A DNA stretch of 64,000 nt from Theobroma cacao (Eukaryota > Streptophyta > Magnoliopsida > Malvales > Malvaceae): positions 23,206,030 to 23,270,029 of the forward strand of contig NC_030855.1 of assembly GCF_000208745.1 (NCBI RefSeq), written 5' to 3'. Positions within the stretch are counted from its first letter, which is position 1; each line of letters starts with the position of its first letter. Positions 26,465 to 39,582 of this stretch are shown here, piece by piece. The notes under the pieces were generated by a model, which made no database searches, was not told the origin of the DNA, and was given only the letters and a program-made list of their open reading frames with translations. Made by a program: the position numbers and the translations under genes.

Positions 26465-29400
26465 CTACTGAGGATTTGGAGGCCGGCTGTTAGCAGAGGA
26501 AACTCTGGATCCCCATTCCAGAAGCTCTTTGCTAGTGTCATCTTTGTGTGCAAAAACTTCAATGAAACATAGTGAATCCCTTTTTGCTCCTGTTGCTGTG
26601 GATATTGCTTCTTTTAGTTCTTCCTCTGTCCGCACCTATATTTAACACTAGAAATATCAGTCAATGCTTACCAAACAGGTGCTCTGCATTAACAGTGGAT
26701 GATAAATCATTTGAAAAATAAAACTACCATTTGGTTGTAGTTAAACAAGGCCAAACTTTGGATTTGGAACTTTTGATCAATATATGCATACTCTTGTGAT
26801 TAGGTCCAGAAATATCTTGAAATTTTCCAGTAACAACAATAAACATTTTTTGCACCAAACAAGATAATCTAAGAACTATAGCCTAATGCAACAATTAAGT
26901 ACTATGATGTATCCTCTTGATTAAGCTATGGCTTGTTGGGCCTTCCATTAATTATGCTAAATTACTAACCTTGGCTGTCCAGCATTTGCCATCACCATTG
27001 TGGATGGCATCAACAAGGCCACTGTAATTCCAGTTCTTAATAACATTGTAAGGGCCATCATGAATCTCAACTTCAATCGTATAGCCTCCATTATTGATAA
27101 GAAATATAACGCTTCTTTGTCCACATCGGATCATTGTTGAAATATCTTGAGCTGTAACCTGAATAATTGAAGAAAAATATTATTAGTTATCACATTCTTT
27201 TTTTATCCAAATGTAGAAGTAAATTATTCACTATTTGTTAGTTCTAACTTCCAAGCAAATATTGCAGTATATGACTGTCCTAGCCAAGGTTCAGCTTCTC
27301 TTATGCTTATAGTACGTATATGGAGCAACCTTTTTACAAAAAAAAAAATTAGTTCAGTTGCTTCACAACGATGACAATGAATTGAAACAGTAAAAATTAT
27401 TTACATTTTTAGAAACTGCAACCTTTTAGCACGAAGTTCCTTTTCAATATCAATGTTATTTCAAATGTTTGTTGTTCCCCCTAAATGTGTCATTGAAGTT
27501 CTACGTAAAAAATATTATCTCGCCCACCTGGAAACTACCATCACCAATGCAAGCAATCACACGCTTGTCTTTAGCAGCCTGAGCATATCCAAGTGTGGCA
27601 CCAACTGACCAACCAATGGATCCGTACTGCATCTGGAATTCATAACTGCAAGCAATAAAAAAAAAATATACCCACTGCATAATAAGCACACATGAGTCTC
27701 ATTCAAAACTCAAAGAAACGTACTATTTCAAATGATCAGGACTTACCCGCAGTTCTCTGGAAGCCGGAGCTTCTGACAATTGAACCATGAGTCTCCAGTT
27801 TCAGCAATAACTGCAGATTCTCCGCTTAGCATATCCTGTTAAACAAGGTCGACCAATAAATGAGATAAATCAAAGTAAATGAAAGAAATAAGAATCAAAA
27901 GAAGTGTTTGCATCTGGTTATGCATAGTTAAGTCTAAACAATTCACATCATCTCTAAGTATCATGGACGTCATACAGATTTAGTTAGAGAAAGAACAAAG
28001 GATAAGAATGTGACACCACAAAGTAAGCAAGTGTTTCCACCTTTTATAGAAATAAAACCTAAAGCAGTAAGGGCCAACAAGGCATGTCTTACATCCTTCA
28101 GTGCATTTGTTAGTTAACCATATTTTATTCCAAATGGAGGCCATCTTAAAGGTCCAATAATGTCATAAGCTCATTCCTTCAGTAATTCTATATTCTAAAC
28201 TACAGTAGTGAAGAGGATATTTTCAAGTCATGACTTTAGTGCCTACCTGAATGTGCTTAAAGAGAACATTGACTCTCAAAGGCTCATCATTTCCACGCTT
28301 CAGAGGCATGCCTGGAGGGATAAAGATTCGTCGATAGTTCTCCACAGCAGTACTATTTCTCTTCAGCTTCTTGGCCAATGCACTTAAGAAGTCAGTCATG
28401 AAAACCCAGCCAAAAGAAGGACCATTGCCTATAGTGACACGATTAGGTTGCACTATGACTGCTTTCTCCTTCGTGAACAGCAAAGAATACCCTACAGAGC
28501 TGTAATCATTGAAGATCGGGCCAACAAAAACATAGGCATCAGCAGATTCCACTATCTCCCCACAAAAGCTGGTGCTAACAGCACCCCAGTATGTTCCAAT
28601 AAAGTGTGGATGGTGTTCTGGCACCAATCCCTTGGCTGAGGGCATTACAGCAATTGGATACCCACTGGCATCTGCAAGCTCTACAAAGGCTTCTTGTGCC
28701 TTTGCAACCCTTAATTTAGGTCCACCCACAAGGACAGGCTTCACAGCTTTATTCAGAAAATCAGCAGTAGCTTCCACGGCTGCTTCTAATCCTAATTGAT
28801 TGCTTACCCTGCAAAAAATTGTAAAGAATAAGCATCACAAGCATGTAACTTAATTCCATTCACATCTGAAACAATATCTATTTAACAGCCATTATAATGA
28901 ATGAAAATTTCACTCAGCCATCAAGGGCATTCTTTTAGAGGTCTAGACAAATGGATAGAAAAGAACGCTACTAATTCTTTTTATGAATGCTAATACGAGA
29001 CTTTGCTCTCTGCATAGCACAATTGTGATACATGTATATAGCACCTAATAGTACACGGAAGACCTGTGAATTTGGCTAAAGCTAGAATAAGTCCTACTAC
29101 TTCCTCACAATAAGCCTTGGATAGCTTTCCAACAAAAACTGCCTCTGCCCAGTTATGGCTAAGGCTAACTCTAGGCCCCTCAGAATGGTACCCCATATTA
29201 CAGAACACCTCGGTTTTTTTATTCAAATTTCAATATATTTCAACCATTTCATCTAAATAAACTAACATTTCCCTTTTCTTTTGGCCAGGTTCCTTTCTTA
29301 GCTTCAAATAGCGTCCATTAATCAAATAAAATACATGGAAAGTAGGTTATAATAGTCACAACTCTTAACAACCTTCTGCAAGCATATGAATTGTTCCTCT

Positions 29401-30390
29401 TTAGGATGAATCAAACACAAGCACTCATTTGCCAATTGCACATTTCAATAATGTTAATGAATTAAATGCCTCAAAATATACCACAAGCAATGTAATGATA
29501 ACTCAGGGAAAGACTACTCTGATTCAAGGGAAGGGCTAATACAGTAATGTAAGAAGTCGGAAAAAAACTTTACTTTGGAGCAAGAAGGAAGGGCACTGGC
29601 TCTCTAGCAAAAGTTGGATGAGGAATTCCAGGCAAATTGCAGCTGATACTAATGTAAACCGGCTTACTTTCCTTTAAAGCTGTCGATATTGCAGTATCTA
29701 TAAGCTCATGTGCGTCATCCAAGTTATTCACCACCGCCTGTCAAATCAGATCACCCCCACACCGTCCTTAATTTAGGAACTTACTCTAATATCAAACAAG
29801 TTACAGAAGGCATAAAAATTACAACCAAAATAAGCAAATATTTATATCTGCTAAATTGCATAAAGACATCATATTTATTATGAATATAACTGAAAAAGTA
29901 GCCTTTAACTTACTTGGGCACAGGTGATGGTTTGAAAGCACCTCAGTTCTTGGCTAAAATCAGGTAACCCAATAGTATGATGCAAGATTCGGTTGGTCCC
30001 ATAGTCATTAGAATTAGGCCCTCCAACTATGCAAATCACTGGCAAATTCTCACTATAAGCACCAGCAATTGCGTTAAGCGCGCTGAGGCCCCCAACAGTG
30101 AAAGTCACCACGCAGGCTCCCACGCCTTTAGAACGTGCGTAGCCATCCGCTGCATATCCGGCGTTAAGCTCGTTGCAGCATCCGATCAAATTCAGCTCAG
30201 GTTCTGCTATAAGGTGATCCAAGAGAGTCAAGTTGAAATCACCAGGAACTGAGAACACGTCCTTCACACCAATCTCCACGAGCCGCCTTGCTAGGTAGCG
30301 TCCTAGGGTGCCACGCGAGGCACCTCCACAGACCGGAGGAGCTAAGGAATTGGGATGAGCTGATGAACCGATTTTATTACCAGCTTCCAT
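26465..30390 (-). CDS. Pyruvate decarboxylase, 7 exons
   Basis: Exons (minus strand): 30390-29914, 29737-29574, 28808-28247, 27835-27747, 27645-27528, 27158-26970 and 26635-26465, giving 589 residues, normal for plant PDC. The enzyme decarboxylates pyruvate to acetaldehyde in the cytosol, the first step of ethanolic fermentation, using thiamine diphosphate and Mg. Visible residues are Glu74 in [16 protein letters not shown] (cofactor activation), the His-His pair in NRILHHTIG (~137-138) and the ThDP motif. That motif runs from GDGS (~465-468) to NNGGYTIE (~492-499), so the exon 5/6 boundary falls inside it. The C-terminus [11 protein letters not shown] is typical of plant PDCs. All splice sites are GT-AG. 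Hypoxia-type AAACCA cores occur upstream (listed separately). Confidence 0.96.
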
Positions 30391-30642
30391 GCGGTAAAAG
30401 CTTTTGTACTGAAATGATTAAAACAAAAAAGGAAGAGGTGGGAACTCTATGAAATGAGTGATGTTTAGAAACTATTGAAAATGAATTACTTGGTGGGATT
30501 TTAAAGGTTTTGAAGGAGGTATTAATACAAGTTCAGAGAAAGCGGGTTTGATTAACAATGGGCTGATGATAAGGAAAAAGTCATGTTCACTGGCTAGGCT
30601 TTGGTGGGTTTTAAAGTTAAAAAGCAAAGCAGGATTAAGTGA

Positions 30643-30820
30643 AAACCAGGTTTAGGTTTCTCTGCGGTATCATTTGTGGTATAGCTGTCGGTTTGGTACT
30701 GTGATTTTGATTATTATAAGGTTTTGGGTAGGGAATATCTAGGACTGATGTGAGGGAATAATAGTATCGGACATGAAAGGGACCACGAGATTGGAAAACA
30801 GGAGCAAGTTGGTCTGGTTT
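30643..30820 (-). promoter_or_regulatory. Possible anaerobic response elements upstream of PDC
   Basis: AAACCA cores, the classic anaerobic response motif of plant fermentation genes, occur at 30643-30648 (plus orientation, AAACCAGGTT) and 30815-30820 (minus orientation, AAACCAGACC), about 250 and 425 bases upstream of the ATG. The first resembles the hypoxia-responsive promoter element AAACC(A/G)(G/C)(G/C)GC at most positions. Six-base motifs arise by chance often, so this is suggestive only. Confidence 0.35.
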
Positions 30821-32220
30821 TCCATTACATTCGGCTCTTTCGGGTTTCTCAATTCATGGGCACGTTGAGTCCTAAGAATTGAAAACTCTCGTAATGGGCG
30901 ACTGTGTTGAATGTCTTGGGCTTTGAATATTGACCGAACTCAGCCTTTGAGGCTTCTACAAACAAGATGTCTCTTTTATTCAATTGGTCATGTACTAGTT
31001 TAAATGAAATTTCACTTGGGAATGGAAATAAATTTACCTCTGGATTTACTTCGTTTGAATTTCTTTTTGTTTTGTCAAGAAACACAGAAATTCTAAATCT
31101 GTGAGTCCTTGAACCGACTTGCTCAATTCATGCGTCTTGCTCTCGGATTATCTGGTATTCTAAGTAGCTACCTAACACAGGCTTCCTGTGCCTTTTATAG
31201 CCCACTGATTTCTTACCCGTCTTCCCAGTCCTACAGGTTAAGCCTGATACTATATTTATATTATCTGTTTGCTTAATTTTTTGGAAAGTGAGTATAGTAC
31301 TGGCAAAGCAAGATACCTGATGATTAATGGAGATTACCCCAGAGAGAGAGGTCAGGGATCAGATTTACTAGTGAAAAGAAAATGAATATAATTGCAAAGT
31401 ACCATATTTAGAATATTCTATTTCTAACCATTGATGTTCCATGCTGGAATTGGGGCTGATAGTAGCAGCCATAGTTGTATATCGATCAAGGCAACAGCAA
31501 TTATTTTGCAATTGACATAAGTGATAAATTTAACTATTTTTGGAATGTTAATACATTATTAATTCATCAAACTTGAATTAATCTCATATATATGTATATT
31601 ATTTTAACAACTCACGTTTGATTTGTATAGCTAGGTCAAGATTCCATAAATCAAATCACCTTCCCTCTTCACCTTTATTTGACTTTTTTTGCTAAATCGA
31701 AAACCCCTTATTCATCCGTTTACATTTTTAGGATTTTGAATGGAAGAGCCTAAAAGCTATAGTAAGTGATTAAGAACTTAGACTGACTTCAATCTTCCCC
31801 AAGAGCCAATTGCTTTTCCTCTAACCTTTAAGAAAAAAGTAACAAAATTGTATGCCATGTAATTTATTTATTTATTGTTTACATAAATTTTGGGTAGTTG
31901 ATGTTTTTGCTATTTGTTTTTGTTATTGTCTTCTATTTTCTATTTATTTTTATTAAAAAATAAAAAATAATAAAACCATCAATTAAACAAGTATCAATCT
32001 TTTTTTATGGGATAAGTGCTCCTGTCATCCATTAGTTAACAAGAAAAGTGGAAAATTGAATTATATAAAAATTCATAATTAGTAAAGATTGATCACAGAA
32101 GAAAAAAACTAATGTTCTAAAAAATCAACTTGTATAATATATGACCAACATTAATAGAAAACTTTGAACAAAAGTCCAATGAAAATCAAATCAATTTAAT
32201 TAATGCTCTACACTTCAATT
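30821..32220. other. Intergenic tract upstream of PDC and downstream of TAXIMIN
   Basis: AT-rich DNA. A 78-codon minus-strand open frame at 30849-31085 has no recognisable domain. No RNA gene or clear mobile element. Confidence 0.5.
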
Positions 32221-32608
32221 CTAACAAGGGATCTTAGAGGTGAACCACTTCATGACCAGAATAGGAGCCTTGATCAAACCCAGTGCAAACTCAACTATGA
32301 TGGTTACGCACAAGCAACAAGGGCAGATGCAAGTCAACACCAACCTGCAGCATCACAGAAACAACCCCATGATAATCAGCTTAAAGGCAGCAGTTAACGT
32401 ATAAAGAACATATCGACTTTGCATCGAAGAATTGATTCATCAATCTGTAGGAAGCCACTCAAAGAAAAAGAGAAAGTGAGACTAACCCTACAATCCAGAT
32501 GACTATGCCGACTATGGAGATGAGGAGGGATAGGAAGGCGAAGGGCAGACCCAACAGAAAGCCTAAGGGCCTGCATTCACAATCATCACAGCAGCAGCAG
32601 CAAGACAT
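32221..32608 (-). CDS. TAXIMIN-type cysteine-rich signalling peptide, 2 exons
   Basis: Exon 1 (32608-32487) and exon 2 (32344-32221) join in phase 2 across a 142-base GT-AG intron to give 81 residues. The product is recognisable as a TAXIMIN peptide: a [17 protein letters not shown] segment follows a run of five Cys, then a hydrophobic segment (~19-40), a TCICPCCLC cluster, and the C-terminal [14 protein letters not shown]. TAXIMINs are small plant peptides linked to secondary metabolism and to organ separation; export is expected from the hydrophobic segment. The ATG at 32608 was chosen because homologues begin just before the Cys run; the longer upstream open frame (from 32719) is probably leader. 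The second exon is only 41 codons including the stop and would be missed by length-based gene calling. The variant residues ILVMKW replace the usual IHVMEW. Confidence 0.9.
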
Positions 32609-34103
32609 ATCGGCTTGTTCCCAATTCTCTCTGTTTCGTTCTCTTGAGTTTTCTTGCTCTAGTTGATCTCTTCTGATATAACAATGTTGACGAAGCGGAA
32701 CAAGAAATAAGACAAGCAAGGCTTTAAATAAAATTTGGTGCAGGCGTATCTATGTTTGTATGTCTGTGCCGTTTACACCATGACAATCCGCAATGTTTGA
32801 AGGGAGGCGGTGACCAACCAATACCAAATCTCCACGTGATTCTATGACTCTTGTCTGCGCCCATGATTATTGATTAGCAAGTCTTTCTTCTGGGGTCACG
32901 CAATCGGCAGCTTATGGTTTATTCATTTGTGATTTATATTAAATTTTTGTTCGAATTTTTTACAGCTATACCATATAGAGCAACGCCAAATTGCCAATCG
33001 TATCATCAATTGTTAGCATATAGAGGTCCAGCTGTTGTTACTCTTTTTTCTGAAAAAAAAAAAAAAGGCATGACAAGGCCTAAGATCAAACTGCTCCCAT
33101 ACTTTTTCAACTGATGAATAAACTATTCGTGGATTAGTTAAGCAGTGTCCATTCAAGCGAATCTCACATGCTCTCTAGATCAATAGAAGTACTTGTACGT
33201 GGTCCAATCAGTAAACTTTCAACAGATATTTGCCAAGATTATATGAAAGTTATCCACAGCAGACAACTAGATCGATAAAATTTCTTCATCTGTGATCTTT
33301 TTGCTTTCTGTTTCTAGTGGAGCGAACCCTAAAGGAATCAGAGGAAATGAGGGTTTAGGAGGAGATATGCAAAAGTGATGAAGGTACAGCCGGCTACTTG
33401 CCTTCGCCGGTCCATGTAGAAGTTACATGCATTTTGAAGCTGCTGTTAAACATTTTGACCAAAAGGAAAGTTAAAACCTGATGGATCAGTCTTGTGAAAT
33501 GGGCTTGATCCACTTTGCTGAGAGTTTGGGCTGGAAGGCAAAGGCAAGCCTGGCGTGCCTCACTTGATCATCTCCAAGTGAGTGAGAAAATAGAAAGAAT
33601 ATAAAAGAATATCCTTCCTTCTCAAGGATTAATTTTCAACCATCAATTTTACAACGTCATTACCATCTGAATAAAGACATGGATCATACAGAACTTGAGG
33701 ATTTTAAATAAAATAACAATGGTTTATCCATGCCTGAAGATTACTAATTAACCTGACTGAATAAATTCGTCGAGGCCCGCAATTGATATTTGCAATTTCA
33801 ATGCTTGGTGATCATGAGAATAATGTGGCATTAATCGTGGTTGATGTCCGTGAAAAATGGAGATATGCGCAGAGAACAAGGACTGTGAGGTTTTGTCCTG
33901 AAATTCTTGTAGAAAGAACCCAGTAAACTTCCTTCAACCATGGCTTGATTAATTCTTGCTCGTGAATGCCAGATAACTGTATCCATTGTTCCATACCCCT
34001 AGGCCCTACTCAAGCATTTGGAGTAACTGCATGGGAAATTACCAGCACAAGCAATGATCATAGAAGCAGGACAAGCTGAATAAGCTTCAAGAAGATGGAA
34101 ACT
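32609..34103. other. Intergenic tract
   Basis: TAXIMIN 5' flank and the 3' flank of the PPR gene. A 60-codon minus-strand frame at 33812-33994 has no recognisable domain. No repeat or RNA gene recognised. Confidence 0.5.
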
Positions 34104-35702
34104 TCAATAACCATCATCAGTCCCTACCCAACTGCAGGCAGTTTCTTTCAGTATCCCTCTTACCTTCATCATCTCCCTCAACTCACTTACACCATCCCAT
34201 TTTCCAGCAGCTGCCCAAGCATTTGATAGTCCAACAAATGCCCCTGGCCTACTATCAGCATTCAATTTAAAAAGTTCATCGGCAGCTATACTTGCCATTT
34301 GTACATCACCGTGCAGCCTGCAAGAACTGAGCAAAGCTGCCCAAACATCAGAATTGGGCTTCTCAGGCATCCCCATTACAAGTTCCCATGCTTGATCCAA
34401 ATTCCCTGCACGTCCCAAAAGGTCAACCATGCAAGCATAGTGCTCCATCTTTGGTTTCATTGAGTAATCTCTCTCCATACTTTCGAAGATTTCACGCCCT
34501 TTGGCAAGTAAGCCAGCATGTCCACAAGCAGAGAGAGCGCTAAGGAATGTAACATAATTTGGCTCAACGCAACATTCTTGCATCACATGGAACAGCTCAA
34601 GTGCTTCGTTTGGATTTCCATTCTTTCCATATCCATCAATCATCGAGGTCCATGTGAAAACATTCTTTTCCGGCATGTAGTCAAAAACCCTTCTGGCATC
34701 TACAATTTTTCCACATTTTGCATGCATGTCAACAAGAGCACTTCCAATCTTTATGTGCATAAAGTACTCAGTCTTCATTAATTGACCTTGAACTTGTTGA
34801 CCAATTTCCAATGCTGATAAAACAGAACAAGCCCCAATTACACTAGCAAAAGTCGAAATATTAGGCCGGAAATTCAACCGTTGCATATCAACAAAAACCT
34901 CAAGTCCTTTCTTAGCAGTTTCAACTGATTTACTGTAACTTTCAATCATTGCATTGAAAACTACCACATCTTTTTCAATTGTTTTACTAAACACATCTTC
35001 AGCCTCTTCTATCAATCCATTATTCATGTATCCAGTGATCAACGCCGTTGAACAAATCACATTCTTTTCCAACATCATGTCAAAAATAGTCCTTGCACAT
35101 CCAACCTTCCCATTCTTCACATACGAGTCAACCAGCGCTGTATAAAGCACTTCATCAGGCTCAACATCCAATTTCACCATCTGGGCATGGGCCATCCTTC
35201 CTAAAAGCCGCGGCAACACCACCCTATTACTCCCACAAGCAGACGCCTTTAAAATCATCGAAAATGTGAATCCATCAGGCTTTTCACCTGCATAGACCAT
35301 TCTACGAACCAAACCAAGTGACTCCTCAACTCTCCCATGTTTAAGGTACCCGCCGATCAAATAATTGTACGCACTTAAAGTCTGCTGCGGCAATTCATCG
35401 AACATTTGGCTGGCATATTTTAAGCACCCACTTTTCGAATGCAATATAAGGAGTTTGATAGAAACATTTGTATTGGGTGAAAACCCAGATTTTATAATGT
35501 GTGTATGGATCTTTTGGCCATGAAAAGGGGTATCTGAGTTAATAAAGTGTTGAAGAGCAGCAGAGAGAGTTGTGGTGGTTGGGTTAGAGAGGAACTTATG
35601 GTGGTTTGGCGCGAAAGAATTCTTAGGTGCGACCCGGAAGTTTTGATTGTTGGCTGATGAGAAAATTGACGGTCCGATTGTGGGTAGTCTTCCATTTTTC
35701 AT
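34104..35702 (-). CDS. Pentatricopeptide repeat protein, PLS class, E subgroup
   Basis: Intronless, 532 residues. The N-terminal ~45 residues are rich in Ser, Asn, Lys and Pro and nearly free of acidic residues, as in an organellar transit peptide. About a dozen P/L/S-type PPR repeats follow, with typical phrases such as YNYLIGGYLKHGR, VFTWTSMIDGYGKNGNPNEALELF and YACMVDLLGRAG. The C-terminus holds an E motif (NSDVWAALLSSCRLHGD to KETACSWVGTDDGY) and no DYW deaminase domain. Such proteins bind organellar RNA in sequence-specific fashion and usually recruit C-to-U editing factors. It most resembles the mitochondrial Arabidopsis protein At1g28690 from memory of its motifs; the target RNA is unknown. 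In Arabidopsis that locus lies near the At1g286xx GDSL cluster, so the neighbourhood may be partly syntenic. Confidence 0.93.
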   Translation of the reverse strand: MKNGRLPTIGPSIFSSANNQNFRVAPKNSFAPNHHKFLSNPTTTTLSAALQHFINSDTPFHGQKIHTHIIKSGFSPNTNVSIKLLILHSKSGCLKYASQMFDELPQQTLSAYNYLIGGYLKHGRVEESLGLVRRMVYAGEKPDGFTFSMILKASACGSNRVVLPRLLGRMAHAQMVKLDVEPDEVLYTALVDSYVKNGKVGCARTIFDMMLEKNVICSTALITGYMNNGLIEEAEDVFSKTIEKDVVVFNAMIESYSKSVETAKKGLEVFVDMQRLNFRPNISTFASVIGACSVLSALEIGQQVQGQLMKTEYFMHIKIGSALVDMHAKCGKIVDARRVFDYMPEKNVFTWTSMIDGYGKNGNPNEALELFHVMQECCVEPNYVTFLSALSACGHAGLLAKGREIFESMERDYSMKPKMEHYACMVDLLGRAGNLDQAWELVMGMPEKPNSDVWAALLSSCRLHGDVQMASIAADELFKLNADSRPGAFVGLSNAWAAAGKWDGVSELREMMKVRGILKETACSWVGTDDGY

Positions 35703-37139
35703 TTTCCCATTGATTTAATTACTAGATATCTGCTGATTTAAGCAGGCACTCAGGCAGGTAGTAGCTTTGGTTTTTCTTGGCGAGGATTATAGGACTAGGG
35801 CCTAGCTCAGTCAACTGCTGGTTAGCCTTTCACATTCTTATTGGGCCATAACATTTGTTCCTATGTAGCTATGGTTACTCCTCTTCTATTTTTCTTTTTC
35901 TGCTTTTAAATAGGGAAATCTTTTCATGCTATAAGAGGAATGACATGGCCAAACTCCACGAGCAAATGATCATTTTCTTGGAAAGCAAACAACGCACGCA
36001 TGTGAAGCTTTTAGTTTTTCTTTGTTGGGATTGCAAATCCACCGCCTTCACCAATACTGGTCTACCCTTTTTAGTGACTGGTGGATTGAGACCCTTTTAT
36101 GCTTTCTTTTTCTTCTTTAAAGTGGTCACCGGCGATATTGATTTTGTCACTATATATTAATACAAGGACGCGTAAATTACTACATAACAAATATCATGAC
36201 TTGCTTTGCAAAGTTAACGAATTTTGGGTTTTGCATCATCTCATCCAGGTATTATATCTATATTTCATGCCTTTCTTTTTATTTTCTAAACCCCAGGCCA
36301 TGGATTGGGGTCATACCAATTTCTATTCTCAAAACCTACCGCAAGAAAAGTCAAGAACAAACTCATTTCAAGTTCAACAGTCCTTTGGGACAATATGAAG
36401 TTATATTATATTATATTATATATGTACACATACATATATTGCTAATCCTTAAGTAATGATTATATTTTCTTGTATTCTAATATTAAGGTTATAAAATTAG
36501 GCAAAATTTGGCGGTTAATGAAGAATATGGTAATGAGAATTAAAGCAGCTTTGTTGGCGTGCACAAATAAAAAAGTGTTGGACTTTGAACGAACATTAAA
36601 ATAACGTCCTAGTAATTCATGCTCCTCTTTTGATTTTTGAGAAAGAAACAAAACGAGAATAATGCTTTGAATCTCAATAGAGTCCCACATGCTCGATTAT
36701 ATATGAAGCTTTTCCTCCCCACCCCTTTTTTTTATTTATTAAAAAATACCCTCTATGCAAGGCATATGATTTGATAAAGATGCATGGATTTTATATTATT
36801 CAACTACCTTTCTCATGTGATGTAACCTTTTAAAGCATTATTTAGCCAACATTAATCATTGTTTCTGGTTTGTGTATCTCCTGTGTCTGTCAAGACAAGA
36901 GGGGAACAGCAACCCTTCAGACAAGTAATTAAGAGCTGTTGTTGTTGGAAAGGCTTAGTAGCATCATATTAGGACTTGATGATCTCTTTTGCTACGACGG
37001 CTATCAAAGTCGTGATTGCATGCTTGCATCAATTCTCATTTCTCTTTTTGATTTCTGTCATTAATTAATAAGATTGGAATACGAATCAATTCACTCTTAC
37101 ATTAATGATGACTAATAATGTAGACTAATTTTAAAAATG

Positions 37140-37565
37140 TCGAGGAGCAGAATGCTTGTTATTTTTTAAATACTCAAATTCAAATTCTCAAATTTTATAA
37201 TTATTCGAATAGCATTTAAAAGTATTATCTAAACTCGTAATTACTCATTAAATCCTCAAATCTATTATATATATATATATATATATATTAATTTTTATAA
37301 AAATATTAAAAAATAAATTTGATCGAATTGATAGGACTATTGATTGTTCAAAAGTATAGACAAGGTTTAATCCGTTTTAAAAACATATAAAATATTTTTT
37401 ACATATTTATTTATAAATGAATTTGGATATTTAAGCAATGATACTCGTTCTCTATCCAAACCTTAGATGAATAGTAAAATTATTACCCGAATTCGTCTAA
37501 AATCTAAATATAAGATACCCATGGGTATCCGGTTAAAGGATACCCATTGTCATGCATCCCTATTA
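37140..37565 (-). mobile_element. Possible non-autonomous hAT-like element end
   Basis: Read on the minus strand, the right edge begins AGGGATGCATGACAATGGGT and continues with a GATACCCATGGGTATC palindrome. It resembles the common plant hAT-type MITE terminus TAGGGATGGCAATGGG. No matching second terminus was found at the left, so boundaries and identity are weak. Confidence 0.3.
37265..37288. repeat. (TA)n microsatellite
   Basis: Uninterrupted run of about 12 TA units. Confidence 0.9.
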
Positions 37566-39582
37566 ATTTTATGTCATTTGAGGCATTAATTCAATTATTA
37601 AAGTAATTGAAAATTAATAACAAGGATTCCTTAGAATCTCTCAAAAATTTTCCCCAATGCCTTCTTAATTTAGCCGTGTCTCTTGGCTTTCTTGGAATTA
37701 CCGTCCTAAACACAGAAATTAAAGGGATCATGGCAATCGTTTCTACTTTTGTTTCTTGAATTAACACATATGGTGGAGTCCACAAGTGTTTTGACTCATA
37801 CTCCTTGTCATTTTGCATTTTTTGACCATGTTATTTTTGTTCTTTAGACTTTCCTTTACAATTACGTATAACTTACAACATTTTTAGAATCAACACAGCT
37901 TTATTAATTCTTTAACCACTTAAACAACTTATTTATTTAATACATACATATATATATAATAATACCTTAAATGTCAGCCAATATACTTTTTAAAATAATG
38001 AATATCCAATGTTACTTGCATAATAATTAAGTATTTTTGAACTTGATATAAAAATGACAAGTGATATATTGATTAATGATAATTAATTAATCGTTGATAT
38101 TAAGAATTTATTTAATGAACTTGATTGAATATAATAAAACAAAATAAATTTATATAAAATTTTTTAAATAATTTAATAAAACATTACACCTTCCTTTTCC
38201 AACTAGGTTTATCATTCCAACTTCCAACTCGTGTCTTTGGTCATGATAGCAGCGTTTCAACTTTCAAGAGGCGTTTTTAATGCAGAAACTCTTCAAGTAT
38301 TTAAGTGATTCTTGCCCAATCGAATGGTTCAATTCATAGTAAAAAGAAGTTGATGCAAAAAGTATGGATTTCCATGCATACGCAATCAACCTTTTTTTTT
38401 TTTTTATCAATTGAAAAATGGACCAGCCTCATTTCATTTGGAGATTTTGGGAGCTGACATCATTTTGCTTTTCAGTAAATGCAAATAAAATAGTGTTATC
38501 CACTTTTTACAAATCTTCCAAAGTTAGGTTTTGATGTATAATGCAATATATGTTTATAAATATATTATATTAATATAATATAATTGATCTTCTAGATCTG
38601 AATAGTTTTCTTTTGAATATATAATTGTTTCACATGACCCTGATCGATTTCCAAAGATTTTGCGCCTGGCGTATCAAGAATTACCCTTTTATTACTTTAT
38701 GGGGTACATAGGAAAGGCAAAATTAGCTATTTATCATACGCCTTAGTAGTATATGGAAGCTGCAATCTCTCTTAATATAGTTCAAAAAATTCGATAGAAA
38801 ACCAGATTCAAGGTTGAAACTCTCATTCTCTCTTTTCCTTTTTGGATTATCTTAAAAAGAAGAGGCAGCATCGTGCTCAAAAAAATCACATCAACTTGAA
38901 GTCCTTATCATTTTTGCAACTCTCTCAGTTGACCCAATTTACATAGTGTTGATGGTGAGGCACAATAGGCCCACCGTAATTATGAATGCCTATTGCTATT
39001 AAAGCTTGGAGATAAAAGGATCGATGCCCTGAGCCGGAGAGAGATAGGAGAGAGGGAAGGGTAGAGAAAGTGATAGAGATAGACCATAGCCTCCATGACT
39101 TAGACTTCACATCACAGAGAGAGAGAATTTAATGTAAACAGTCATGTCATTCTAGCTCAAAATCTGAGACTTCTCGGTCTTTAACCAACCATGGCAATCT
39201 TGTTGTTATAACCAACTAAAGAGGCTGCTTTGGTCCTTGCCCCAGAACCAAGTTGCTTCAACGTATAGTGTTGCTGTTAAAATATTTCAACCATTGGATC
39301 GTTTCAGAAAGAAACCAAAAAGTCCAAAAACCAGCCAAAAAAAGCCCACAAAACCTTTCTTTCTTTAATCTCTTTACCTCTTGTCTGTATTCCCTCTCTC
39401 CCTTTTGGGGTGCAACGAAGTTGGTGAGCATTTAATTGTACCAGCTTTTTGATACCAATAGAAGGTAGTTGATCTGAATTGATCTTGATTAACTCCTCCT
39501 TTGCTAGTCCTTGGTTCTTGCAAGTTTGATTCTCACAGTGCTTCCCTGAAGTAGAAAAGTTGAATTGTTTTCGCTCTCAAAC

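Larger units (their letters stand above)
35703..39582. other. Intergenic region, no recognised gene
   Basis: About 3.9 kb of AT-rich DNA. It holds a (TTATA)n run at 36401-36420, a (TA)n microsatellite at 37265-37288, a possible transposon end near 37565, and a GA-rich stretch at 39033-39125 (GAGAG repeats) upstream of the esterase gene. Open frames here are short and unlike known proteins. Confidence 0.5.

Noticed and set aside
32609..32719. 37-codon upstream extension of TAXIMIN
   Set aside because: Homologues start at the Met just before the Cys run; the extension is charged and unlike the family.
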